A stretch of DNA of 36,363 nucleotides from JBQTHD01 sp052390275 (GTDB lineage Bacteria; Actinomycetota; Acidimicrobiia; Acidimicrobiales; AC-14): positions 1 to 36,363 of the forward strand of contig JBQTHD010000051.1 in assembly GCA_052390275.1 (NCBI GenBank), read 5' to 3'. The notes under the pieces were generated by a model. The model worked only from the letters and a program-made list of their open reading frames with translations, was not told the origin of the DNA and did no database searches. Positions 7,692 to 14,566 of the stretch are shown here, piece after piece; the stretch's first letter is position 1, and the number at the start of each line of letters is the position of its first letter. Both the position numbers and the translations under genes were made by a program.

Positions 7692-8222
7692 GACCTGCAC
7701 GAAGCCATCAGTGGCCGACACGTCGTCGCGAGTGGCGGCACGAGAGTGAAGGACACCGGCGACGGGATGTTCGCGGTGTTCGACGGACCGACGAAGGCCG
7801 CCCGATGCGCGCTCGACCTCGTCGCCGCCCTCGCGGCCCACGGGCTGACGATCCGAGCTGGCCTCCACACGGGCGAGTGCGAGCGACGGGCTGACGATTG
7901 GAGCGGGCTCGGCGTCCACGTCGGCGCCAGGGTCGCCGCGCTCGCGGGCCCCGGTGAGGTGCTGGCCAGTCGAACCGTGCGAGACCTCTCCGCTGGTTCC
8001 GGGTTGGGCTTCGAGGACCGAGGCATCCACGACCTCAAAGGCGTACCCGAGCCGCACCAGCTCTTCCTGGTGAGCACTCGAAGCACCGACCCACGGGTGA
8101 CCGTCGGGTTTGCCGCTCAGTACCCGAGACGGCCGAACGTGACAAGACCGTGGCAAGCAGCCCCAAGGACGCCAGAGAGGCCCTCCTCCGGTTTCGGAAA
8201 GGGGCCTCTGAGACGAGAATGA
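7686..8222 (+). pseudogene. Class III adenylate/guanylate cyclase, C-terminal half only
   Basis: From about 7689 the plus frame reads LDLHEAISGRHVVASGG, then VKDTGDGMFAVFDGPTKAARCA, IRAGLHTGECE, VHVGARVAALAGPGEVLAS and GIHDLKGVPEPHQLFLV. These are the conserved blocks of the second half of a class III cyclase domain. The TGDG metal-binding Asp is present. The first metal Asp block (FTDIVGST type) and everything before it are missing, being replaced by antisense transposase sequence, so activity is not expected. The frame has no credible start of its own. The last 40 or so codons after LFLV run through a hairpin and look non-homologous. Such domains often follow a hydrolase or TPR module in actinobacteria. 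Confidence 0.8.
8176..8209. other. Hairpin, 8-bp perfect stem
   Basis: AGAGGCCC (8176-8183) pairs with GGGCCTCT (8202-8209), and an inner CCG/CGG step closes a GTTT loop. There is no T-run. It lies at the end of the cyclase remnant and may act as a terminator or as element structure. Confidence 0.5.
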
Positions 8223-8378
8223 CCTGGTTGTACAGCGGGTGACAGCCAGTGCCGGGCAGAACCGCTGAGCAGGGACTACTCGTGCCGACCCGTCCATCTG
8301 GTGCGTCAGGATTCGGCGCCTACGGGCGTGTTCGTTAGAGAAGTCGTTAGACGCAGGCAACGCTTCGGGACCGTGCCG

Positions 8379-8393
8379 ACGCTCGCGGAGCGT
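8379..8393. terminator. Small hairpin downstream of the toxin-antitoxin operon
   Basis: ACGCTC-GCG-GAGCGT is a perfect 6-3-6 inverted repeat, 39 bp beyond the antitoxin stop on the minus strand. It could end the operon, but there is no T-run. The remaining 8223-8431 stretch shows no gene. Confidence 0.3.
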
Positions 8394-8431
8394 GCGGATC
8401 CGTCGGTCGAACACCCCATCCACGGCGTGGG

Positions 8432-8761
8432 TCACGCAGCAGAGTCCTTCCCCAGGTTGACCGGGACACGGCGTCCCTCATCCTCGAATACCGCGACAAG
8501 CTCGAGGCGCGCGCCGAGCGCTTCGAGGTACTGGCGCAGCGTCGACACGCGGACGTCTTCGGAGTGCTCGAGCTTGGAGATTGCTCCCTGGGTGACGTCG
8601 AGGCGTCCGGCCAGCTCAGCCTGGCTGACAGCTTCGGCGTGCCGCAGTTCGTAGAGCCGGATCTCCTCGAGCGTCTCGGCGCGCTTGGCTGCGAGGCGGC
8701 CCTTGGCGCCGGGGCGCGCCTCGACCTCGTTGCGGAGCTCGGAGAACTTCCTTCGTGCCAT
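8432..8761 (-). CDS. XRE-family antitoxin (HigA-like)
   Basis: A 109-aa protein with a Cro/CI helix-turn-helix at about residues 38-75 (HAEAVSQAELAGRLDVTQGAISKLEHSEDVRVSTLRQYLEAL). A short tail (LELVAVFEDEGRRVPVNL) is typical of antitoxins encoded after RelE/HigB-type toxins. Its ATG (8761-8759) shares one base with the toxin stop (TGATG), so the two are translationally coupled. By family precedent it binds and neutralises the toxin and represses the operon at the palindromes near 9127-9159. The gene is intact although the rest of the element is decayed. Confidence 0.9.
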   Translation of the reverse strand: MARRKFSELRNEVEARPGAKGRLAAKRAETLEEIRLYELRHAEAVSQAELAGRLDVTQGAISKLEHSEDVRVSTLRQYLEALGARLELVAVFEDEGRRVPVNLGKDSAA

Positions 8762-9117
8762 CAGATCAGCCCTTCTCGCTTCAGCTCGTCGAGGTACTCG
8801 TCGTACAGGTCATCAGCGAGCGGGACCGCCCACTCGTACCAGGCGTTCCACGCGCCGCTCTTGTCGCCACCGAGGAGCAGGATCACCTGCCGACGGGGGT
8901 CGAACATGAGAAGCACCCGCAGCGCTCCATCTTTGGCGGCACGCAGCTCCTTCATGTTGTGATGCCGCGACGTCTGGATGCGGTCCACCACGGGCCGTCC
9001 AAGGTCCGGACCGCGTTCGGCCAACAGATCGACACGATCGGTCACCGATTCCTGCTGGTCGGATGTGAGGTGCTGCCACCACTCGCCGAACTCGTCGGTG
9101 ACCTCGACCTCCCACAC
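8761..9117 (-). CDS. HigB/RelE-superfamily toxin (Gp49-like)
   Basis: A 118-aa protein. The family pattern is clear: EFGEWWQHL, a LAERGPDLGRPVVDRI block, SRHHNMKELR, RVLLMFDPRRQVILLLGGDK and a WNAWYEWAVPLADDLYDEYL end. This group contains ribosome-dependent mRNA endonucleases, so the expected action is cleavage of translated mRNA when the antitoxin is lost. It comes first in the operon, as in higBA. The GTG at 9117 lies 7 bp behind a good -10 hexamer, so the transcript is probably leaderless, and no Shine-Dalgarno is seen. The upstream gene order, a decayed transposase and then this intact pair, suggests that it is the functional cargo of the element. Confidence 0.9.
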   Translation of the reverse strand: MWEVEVTDEFGEWWQHLTSDQQESVTDRVDLLAERGPDLGRPVVDRIQTSRHHNMKELRAAKDGALRVLLMFDPRRQVILLLGGDKSGAWNAWYEWAVPLADDLYDEYLDELKREGLI

Positions 9118-9123
9118 CGACCC

Positions 9124-9152
9124 AGTATGAGTTCCGACTCATCATGAGTCAA
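9124..9152 (-). promoter_or_regulatory. Sigma-70-type promoter of the toxin-antitoxin operon
   Basis: On the minus strand TTGACT (9152-9147), a 17-bp spacer and CATACT (9129-9124) form a good vegetative promoter. The toxin GTG begins 7 bp after the -10, about where transcription should start. Confidence 0.7.
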
Positions 9153-9159
9153 GGCTCAT
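9127..9159. promoter_or_regulatory. Operator: repeated ATGAGTC/GACTCAT half-sites
   Basis: Three overlapping inverted repeats share one half-site: ATGAGT-TCCG-ACTCAT (9127-9142), GACTCAT-C-ATGAGTC (9136-9150) and ATGAG-TCAAGG-CTCAT (9144-9159). They cover the spacer and part of the -10 of the operon promoter. This is where an XRE antitoxin would bind to repress its own operon. Confidence 0.75.
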
Positions 9160-9216
9160 CACGGGATCCGGCGGTCATCCCCGCGGACCTCAGCACGAGA
9201 AGGTCGACACCGCCTT

Positions 9217-9257
9217 GGGCCCCTCCCGTGCCAGCGACCAACTGAAGGGAGGGGCCC
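9217..9257. other. Hairpin, 11-bp perfect stem
   Basis: GGGCCCCTCCC (9217-9227) and GGGAGGGGCCC (9247-9257) are perfect complements around a 19-nt loop. They lie between the toxin-antitoxin promoter and the right end of the element. This could block read-through from outside, or be a structural part of the element end. Confidence 0.65.
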
Positions 9258-9354
9258 TCTCGCGTACAGGGACCTCCCATCCTCGCGGCCATCGCCACCA
9301 CGTGCTCATCAAAGAGCACGGCCGAAACCCTGGGTTACGTCACCAGGAAGTCAC

Positions 9355-9364
9355 GCCGCCAACA
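9355..9364 (-). repeat. Right terminal inverted repeat
   Basis: GCCGCCAACA is the exact reverse complement of 6996-7005, followed by CCAGG (9365-9369), the second copy of the presumed target duplication. Confidence 0.78.
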
Positions 9365-9425
9365 CCAGGTGTCTGATCCAGATGTCTGATCCAGATGTCT
9401 GATCCAGATGCCTGATCCAGATCAT
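9365..9425. repeat. 13-bp tandem array, right part (4 copies)
   Basis: The same unit and orientation as the array at 6882-6995. ATCC cores start at 9376, 9389, 9402 and 9415. Most copies here read CCAGATGTCTGAT. The first partial copy, CCAGGTGT, completes the unit broken by the insertion. Confidence 0.95.
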
Positions 9426-9457
9426 GGGAGATGAGCGTCCGCCGGGGCTGTTGCGTT

Positions 9458-10669
9458 TCAGATCTTCGGGACTCCCGGGCTCTTCCCATAGGATCCCGCC
9501 TCCAACTCGGCCACCAGGCGGTGGCGCTGAGGTTTGCCGGTCGACGTGCGGGGAAGGGCGTCGACCACCACTACCTGCCGGGGAAGCTGGGCCGGTGGAA
9601 GGAACCGTGCGGTCCAGGCCCTCAGGTCCTCGATGACCGGAACCGACCCTGGGCTGGCGGCCACCACGAAGGCCACCACCCTCTGGCCCCACTCGGGGTC
9701 GTCGACGCCGACCACGCAGACCTCGCCGATGCCCGGGTGGGCGGCCAGGACCGCCTCCACCGCCAGGGGGCTGACGTTGGTCCCGCCGGTGATGATGACT
9801 TCCTTCGACCGCCCAGTCACGGTCAGGCGCCCGTCAATACCGACTGCCCCCAGATCCCCGGTGGCCAGCCACCCGGCCGGGTCAATGGCGACGGCGGTGG
9901 CGCCAGGGTCCTGGCGGTAACCCCTCATCACCGCCGGACCCCGAAGCAGGATCTGTCCCGATACCCCCGCCGACTCCGATTCCCCCCGGGGCCCCGCGGC
10001 GGTGGCCCAACCCGGGCTCAACCGCGGGTCGCCGGGGACGATGGACACCTCCGTACCCGCCAGCGGCCAACCCCCGTGGATCACCCCGCCCCAGGTCTCG
10101 GTCATGCCGTAGGTGGCGGTGGCGTTGGCCGGCAGGGGCCCGGTCATGGGGGCGCCACCCACCAGGATCCGCCGGAACAGGGTGGGATCGATACCCCACG
10201 TTGCCAACCGGCGGATCATGGTGGGGACCAGCGACACCAGGGTGACCCCCGAGGCGATGGCGGCCTCAACCTGGGCGGCGTCGAAGCGATCGGTGGCCAC
10301 CAGGCCCAGGCCGCCGGCCCAGGCCCGGGCCACCACTGCCAGGCCCCCCACGTGACCGAGCGGCAGGCAGCACAGCCATCGGTCATCGGCCGTTGACGCC
10401 AGGGCCCCGTTCACCGTCTGGGCCACCGCGGCCATGCCCGCCCAGGTGAGTTCGGCGGCCCGGGGTAGACCCGTCGTTCCAGAGGTGGCGACCACCGCAG
10501 CCACAGATTCATCCACCGGGTCCTTTGGAGCCAGGCAGGCCAGGACCCGGGCCGCCTCCGGGGCGGGAAGACCAGGGTCCACAACCGCGACCGCTTGGCC
10601 CCGGTCCCAGGCGCTGCGCACAGCATCGGCGGCCGCCTGGCCCCGGGCCTCCACCAGGCAGAGCGACAT
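9458..10669 (-). CDS. menE: o-Succinylbenzoate-CoA ligase
   Basis: A 403-aa member of the acyl-adenylate-forming family. Motifs in order: ATSGTTGLPR (nucleotide loop, with Arg at the usual Lys), YGMTET, LATGDLG, GRSKEVIITGGTNVSP and PRTSTGKPQRH with the C-terminal catalytic Lys. It activates o-succinylbenzoate with ATP and CoA for ring closure by MenB. The protein is shorter at the N-terminus than general acyl-CoA ligases, as is usual for actinobacterial MenE. It is divergent from menB with 104 bp between starts. Assignment rests on motifs plus the surrounding men genes. Confidence 0.93.
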   Translation of the reverse strand: MSLCLVEARGQAAADAVRSAWDRGQAVAVVDPGLPAPEAARVLACLAPKDPVDESVAAVVATSGTTGLPRAAELTWAGMAAVAQTVNGALASTADDRWLCCLPLGHVGGLAVVARAWAGGLGLVATDRFDAAQVEAAIASGVTLVSLVPTMIRRLATWGIDPTLFRRILVGGAPMTGPLPANATATYGMTETWGGVIHGGWPLAGTEVSIVPGDPRLSPGWATAAGPRGESESAGVSGQILLRGPAVMRGYRQDPGATAVAIDPAGWLATGDLGAVGIDGRLTVTGRSKEVIITGGTNVSPLAVEAVLAAHPGIGEVCVVGVDDPEWGQRVVAFVVAASPGSVPVIEDLRAWTARFLPPAQLPRQVVVVDALPRTSTGKPQRHRLVAELEAGSYGKSPGVPKI

Positions 10670-10773
10670 GGCGGGGCTACCGTACCCACCGGATCGGGCC
10701 TTGGCCGTCTTACCAGGGCGCCGGGGCCGGGCCGAGGTCTCCGCCGTGGCGCTGACAGGGGAGTTTGTGACTT

Positions 10774-11718
10774 ATGGATGGTCAGATTCCGGTCCAGGGC
10801 TCCGACGATCACGGAGCCGGGGACCAAGCTTGCGAAGACGAGGGTGCCGGCTGCCAGGACCCGCCATCGGCGCAATGGGAGATCGTCGGTACCGCGCCTT
10901 CCGGCCTCGCCGGGGGCTACACCGACGTCAGCTACGCCCGGTCTGCGGGTCCAACTGCGGGTATCGCCAAGATCACCATCTGTCGGCCCGAGGTTCGTAA
11001 CGCCTTCCGGCCCCGCACGGTGGTCGAGTTGTTGGCAGCCTTCGAGCAGGCCCGGGACGACCCGGCCATCGGGGCCGTCATCCTCACCGGCCAGGGTGAA
11101 CTGGCCTTCTGCTCCGGCGGCGACCAGAAGGTCCGAGGTGACGACGGCTACGTGGACGAGGCCGGGACCGGGCGCCTCAACATTCTGGACCTCCAGATAG
11201 CGATCCGCCGACTGCCCAAGCCGGTGGTGGCCATGGTGGCCGGCTATGCCATTGGTGGGGGTCATGTGCTTCACCTGGTCTGTGACCTGACCATCGCTGC
11301 CGACAACGCTCGCTTCGGCCAGACCGGTCCCCGGGTGGGCTCGTTTGACGGCGGTTACGGAGCCGGTCTTCTGGCCCGGACGGTTGGCCAGAAGAAGGCC
11401 AAGGAGATTTGGTTCCTGTGCCGTCAGTACTCGGCGGCCGAGGCCCTGGAGATGGGGCTCGTCAACGCCGTGGTACCACTCGCCAGCTTGGAGGCAACCA
11501 CAGTTGCCTGGTGTCGGGAGATGCTGGCTCACAGCCCCCTGTCAATGCGGCTCCTCAAGGCCGCCTTTCATGCCGACACCGACGGCCTGGCCGGCGTCCA
11601 GCAGTTGGCCGGCGATGCCACACTCCTCTACTACCTGTCGGAGGAGGCCCAGGAGGGTCGCGACGCCTATGTGGCTCGGCGGCCACCGGACTTCAGTCGC
11701 TTCCCCCGACGGCCATGA
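10774..11718 (+). CDS. menB: 1,4-Dihydroxy-2-naphthoyl-CoA synthase
   Basis: A 314-aa crotonase-fold enzyme that cyclises o-succinylbenzoyl-CoA. Nearly every MenB signature is present: ITICRPEVRNAFRPRTV, AFCSGGDQKVRG, RLNILDLQ, VAMVAGYAIGGGHVLH, FGQTGPRVGSFDGGYG, KKAKEIWFLCRQY, MGLVNAVVPL and the C-terminal PDFSRFPRRP. The first 35 or so residues are acidic, Cys-containing and unlike known MenB. No other in-frame start lies before the conserved WEIVGTAP segment, so the extension seems real if the ATG is right. It is first in the plus-strand run menB-menA-menC, with 13 bp to menA. Confidence 0.96.
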   Translation: MDGQIPVQGSDDHGAGDQACEDEGAGCQDPPSAQWEIVGTAPSGLAGGYTDVSYARSAGPTAGIAKITICRPEVRNAFRPRTVVELLAAFEQARDDPAIGAVILTGQGELAFCSGGDQKVRGDDGYVDEAGTGRLNILDLQIAIRRLPKPVVAMVAGYAIGGGHVLHLVCDLTIAADNARFGQTGPRVGSFDGGYGAGLLARTVGQKKAKEIWFLCRQYSAAEALEMGLVNAVVPLASLEATTVAWCREMLAHSPLSMRLLKAAFHADTDGLAGVQQLAGDATLLYYLSEEAQEGRDAYVARRPPDFSRFPRRP

Positions 11719-11731
11719 TCCCTGGAGAACC

Positions 11732-12643
11732 ATGAACTCAGGCGACGCCGGGTCGGTCGCCGATCCGAGTTCTCCTGGCCGCCTGGGACGCTGGGTGCTG
11801 GGGGCCCGGCCCAGGACCCTTGGAGCCGCGGTTTCGCCGGTCGCGGTGGGGACCGCGGTGGCCGCCCTCAGTGCCCCGATCTCGGTTCCCCGCGCGGCCC
11901 TGGCCCTGACCGTGGCCGTGTCGCTGCAGGTGGGCGTCAACTATGCCAACGACTACTCCGACGGGGTGGGGGGGGTGGACGCGGACCGGGTTGGTCCACT
12001 TCGGTTGACGGCCTCAGGTATGGCTTCGGCTCGGGCCGTCAAGCGGGCGGCGATCACTTCCTTCGCCCTGGCCGCCGGTGCGGGAATCGCCCTTGGGCTG
12101 CTCGTCGACTGGCGCATGATCGTGCTGGGGGCGGTCTGCGTAGCGGCCGGGGCCCTCTATGCCGGCGGTCCCCGGCCCTATGCCTCGGTGGGGCTGGGCG
12201 AGGTGATGGTTCTCGTCTTCTTCGGCTTCGTGGCCACCGCCGGCAGTGCCTTCGCTCAGTTGGGCCGGGTCCCCCCGCTGTCGGTGGGGGCGGCGGTGCC
12301 GGTTGGCCTGGCCGCCTGCTCCCTAATGCTGGCCAACAATCTGCGCGACATCGCCTCCGACGCGGCCGCGGGTAAACGCACCCTGGCCGTTCGCCTGGGT
12401 CCGGCCCGGACGGGCCGACTCCTCGATGCCACCGTGATGGCGGTTCCGGCCAGCCTGGTCCTCCTGGCCTTCGCCGCCCCCGGGGCCCTGCTCGCCCTGG
12501 CCGCCACCCCGCTGCTGGCCCGGCCTGTGCGGGCGCTGCACCGCCGGGACAAACCCGAGGAGATGGTGCTTGGCCTGGAGGGCCTGGCCCGATTCGGGCT
12601 GGCCATGGGAGCGTTGTTGACTCTTGGCCTGGTCTGGCAATGA
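11732..12643 (+). CDS. menA: 1,4-Dihydroxy-2-naphthoate polyprenyltransferase
   Basis: A 303-aa UbiA-superfamily membrane protein with about eight hydrophobic helices. It attaches the polyprenyl chain to DHNA at the membrane, giving demethylmenaquinone. The first Asp-rich motif is NYANDYSDGVGGVD and the second NNLRDIASDAAAGKRT. Both bind Mg-prenyl diphosphate and both are intact. The ATG at 11732 follows GGAGAA at a good distance. Its stop overlaps the menC start (ATGA), so menA and menC are translationally coupled. Confidence 0.94.
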   Translation: MNSGDAGSVADPSSPGRLGRWVLGARPRTLGAAVSPVAVGTAVAALSAPISVPRAALALTVAVSLQVGVNYANDYSDGVGGVDADRVGPLRLTASGMASARAVKRAAITSFALAAGAGIALGLLVDWRMIVLGAVCVAAGALYAGGPRPYASVGLGEVMVLVFFGFVATAGSAFAQLGRVPPLSVGAAVPVGLAACSLMLANNLRDIASDAAAGKRTLAVRLGPARTGRLLDATVMAVPASLVLLAFAAPGALLALAATPLLARPVRALHRRDKPEEMVLGLEGLARFGLAMGALLTLGLVWQ

Positions 12644-13767
12644 TCGATGCTGGGCCGACAGGCCAAGCTCGGGCGCATCCTTTGCCGATCGGACTCACCG
12701 CCCACGACCTGGTGGTTGAGTTCAAGTCACATCCCGGTGGCAGTCGTCATCTGGGGGTGACGCTGCTGGAGGGGCCGGCCGGCTGGGGGGAGTTTTCACC
12801 GGTTCCCGGATACGTCTGCGATCCGGCCCGGTGCTGGGCGGCGGCAGTCGCATCGGCGACCGTGCCCTGGCCCCTGCCCCGGCGCCGGCGAGTGGCGGTC
12901 AACGGGCTGATCCCGGCGGTTCCGCCAGCCCAGGCGGAGGCCATGGCCGGGGCCTGGTTGGCCGCCAACTCCGCTCGATCCCCCGGATCGGCCCAGGGGA
13001 CCGCTCGCGGGGGTGAGACCCTCACCCTGAAAGTAAAGGTGGGCGATTACGGGGACGTGGGCCGGGTGGCGGCGGTCCGATCGGCTCTCGGACCTCATCA
13101 CCGGTTGCGGGTCGACGCCAACGGCGCCTGGACGCTGGAGCAGGCGACTTTGCGCCTGGCGGCCATGGCCACCTTCGACCTGGAGATGGCCGAGCAACCG
13201 GTGATGGGATTGGAGGACCTGGCCCGCCTGCGGCGTCAAATCTCGATTCCGCTCGCCGTCGACGAGGACCTCCGGACGCTGGCCGACGTGGTCGAGATCG
13301 CTCGCCGGGAGGCGGCCGACGTCGCAGTGATCAAGGTTCAACCCCTGGGGGGAGTGCATCAGGCCCTGGAGGTGGCGGCCGCGGCCGCAGCCGCCGGCCT
13401 CGGCCTGGTGGTCAGTGCTCTGATGGAGACGTCAGTGGGAATTGCCGCCGGCCTCGCTCTGGCGGCCGCAGTGGAAGACCTCCCCTATGCCTGCGGCCTG
13501 GGAACCGCAAGCCTCCTGGTTGGCGATGTGGTCGACGATCCGCTGTCGGCCGACGGTGGGTACTTGAAGGTTCGCAGGCCGTCCCCCGACCCGATTCTGA
13601 TGGCCGGCCTGGCGGTGCCGGGGCCGCCGGTTGATCGGACGGGGCCGGCAACGCTGGCAGGCCGAGGAAACGAGATCCCCGGCCCAGGCGCCGGGGCCCG
13701 GGATTGCGGTCCCCGGCCCCGGTCGCGATCGACCGCGGGCCCGGCTGAGGAACCCGGGCGGGGGTGA
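12640..13767 (+). CDS. menC: o-Succinylbenzoate synthase
   Basis: An enolase-superfamily protein of 375 aa that dehydrates SHCHC to o-succinylbenzoate. Active-site residues are visible: the KxK of LKVKVGDYGD, Asp of RVDANGAW, Glu of MAEQPV, Asp of AVDEDLR and Lys of VIKVQP. The folded part ends near SADGGYLKVRRP (about residue 315). The last 55 or so residues are Pro/Gly/Arg-rich low complexity. They lie antisense to the 3' part of menH, so the two frames overlap by 283 bp. The tail is probably not conserved. Confidence 0.9.
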   Translation: MIDAGPTGQARAHPLPIGLTAHDLVVEFKSHPGGSRHLGVTLLEGPAGWGEFSPVPGYVCDPARCWAAAVASATVPWPLPRRRRVAVNGLIPAVPPAQAEAMAGAWLAANSARSPGSAQGTARGGETLTLKVKVGDYGDVGRVAAVRSALGPHHRLRVDANGAWTLEQATLRLAAMATFDLEMAEQPVMGLEDLARLRRQISIPLAVDEDLRTLADVVEIARREAADVAVIKVQPLGGVHQALEVAAAAAAAGLGLVVSALMETSVGIAAGLALAAAVEDLPYACGLGTASLLVGDVVDDPLSADGGYLKVRRPSPDPILMAGLAVPGPPVDRTGPATLAGRGNEIPGPGAGARDCGPRPRSRSTAGPAEEPGRG

Positions 13768-14543
13768 AGAAAACGCCACAGCGTCTGGCAGAACAGCTTG
13801 GGCTGCTGGAGGTGGGGCGCGTGGCTGGTCCCGGGGATGATCACCACCCGGGCGCCGGGCCCGATGCTGCCGGCCATGCGCTCCGCTTGGAGAATGGATC
13901 GGGAATCGAGGCCCCCCGACACCAGCATCACCGGCATGGACAGTTCCCCCAGTCGCTCCCACAGGGGCTCCTGGGCTCCGGTTCCCAGGGCCGCCAGGGC
14001 CCGGGCCAGACCCTCGGGCCGGTTGGCCTGCCGGGCGGCGAGGTCCTCCGCGGTGGGCACGAGACCGGCAAAGAGGGGTTGGGCCAGCCATCGCCGCAGG
14101 AAGGCGGCGGTTCCCGAGCGAATGATCTCGGCTGCCAGTTCCTGATCGCTCTGGCGGCGGGCGGCCCGATCCCTCTGGTCGGCAATGCCAGGGGAGGCTC
14201 CGATGAGGACCAGGTGGCTCACGGCTCGGGGGTGATCAAGGGCCAGACGCAGGGCCAGACGACCGCCCATCGAGTAGCCGACGTAGATTCCTCGGCCGCC
14301 GACCTGGGCGATGGCCGAGGCGCTGGAGGCAAAGTCCAGGCTGACCCCAGCGGAGGCACCGTGACCTGGAAGGTCCACCCGCACAACTTCGAACCCGGGG
14401 GCAAGGAGATCATGGACCTGATGCCACGAGGCCGAGGTCTGGGTGAAGCCGTGGACCAGGACCACCCGTTGCCCGCCGGTTCGCACCGGTGGCGCGCCGG
14501 ACCCAGGGGCTCCTGCCCGGGGGGTAAGCATCGGGGCGATCAT
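13485..14543 (-). CDS. menH: SHCHC synthase-like alpha/beta hydrolase
   Basis: A 352-aa frame whose first 265 or so residues form an alpha/beta-hydrolase: HGFTQTSASW (oxyanion loop), GYSMGGRLAL (nucleophile Ser), SGGLDSRS (Asp) and GTSHAPHLQQP (His). In the men cluster the expected reaction is pyruvate elimination from SEPHCHC. After FLHPRPG the rest is low-complexity sequence running antisense through the end of menC. The frame's stop is therefore 270 or so bases past the domain. Its ATG is only 23 bp from the divergent menD start. Another hydrolase role is possible on motifs alone, but the context makes MenH likely. Confidence 0.85.
   Translation of the reverse strand: MIAPMLTPRAGAPGSGAPPVRTGGQRVVLVHGFTQTSASWHQVHDLLAPGFEVVRVDLPGHGASAGVSLDFASSASAIAQVGGRGIYVGYSMGGRLALRLALDHPRAVSHLVLIGASPGIADQRDRAARRQSDQELAAEIIRSGTAAFLRRWLAQPLFAGLVPTAEDLAARQANRPEGLARALAALGTGAQEPLWERLGELSMPVMLVSGGLDSRSILQAERMAGSIGPGARVVIIPGTSHAPHLQQPKLFCQTLWRFLHPRPGSSAGPAVDRDRGRGPQSRAPAPGPGISFPRPASVAGPVRSTGGPGTARPAIRIGSGDGLRTFKYPPSADSGSSTTSPTRRLAVPRPQA
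13691..13722. terminator. GC-rich hairpin between convergent menC and menH
   Basis: CCGGGGCC (13691-13698) pairs with GGCCCCGG (13715-13722) around a 16-nt loop with further G/C pairing. It lies where both folded domains have already ended, and could stop transcription from both sides. There is no T-run. Confidence 0.4.
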
Positions 14544-14566
14544 CCCACGGCGGGCCTGGTGAGAGG

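Larger units (their letters stand above)
6996..9364. mobile_element. 2,369-bp non-autonomous transposon-like element with TGT...ACA ends, carrying a toxin-antitoxin pair
   Basis: The left end TGTTGGCGGC (6996-7005) and right end GCCGCCAACA (9355-9364) are perfect 10-bp inverted repeats. Both flanks have CCAGG (6991-6995 and 9365-9369), a 5-bp direct duplication. Deleting the element plus one CCAGG joins the arrays in exact 13-bp register. TGT...ACA ends with 5-bp duplications are known for the Tn7/Tn552/Tn5053 (TnsB/TniA-type) transposases. Inside, on the minus strand, lie the degraded end of just such a Mu-type transposase and the first codons of its partner ATPase. A cyclase fragment and an intact toxin-antitoxin operon make up the rest. 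It cannot move alone; mobilisation by a related element elsewhere is inferred. Confidence 0.8.

Noticed and set aside
7533..8222. A complete cyclase gene starting at 7533
   Set aside because: The first 50 codons are antisense transposase, and the first metal-binding block of the cyclase is missing. It is annotated as a pseudogene from about 7686.
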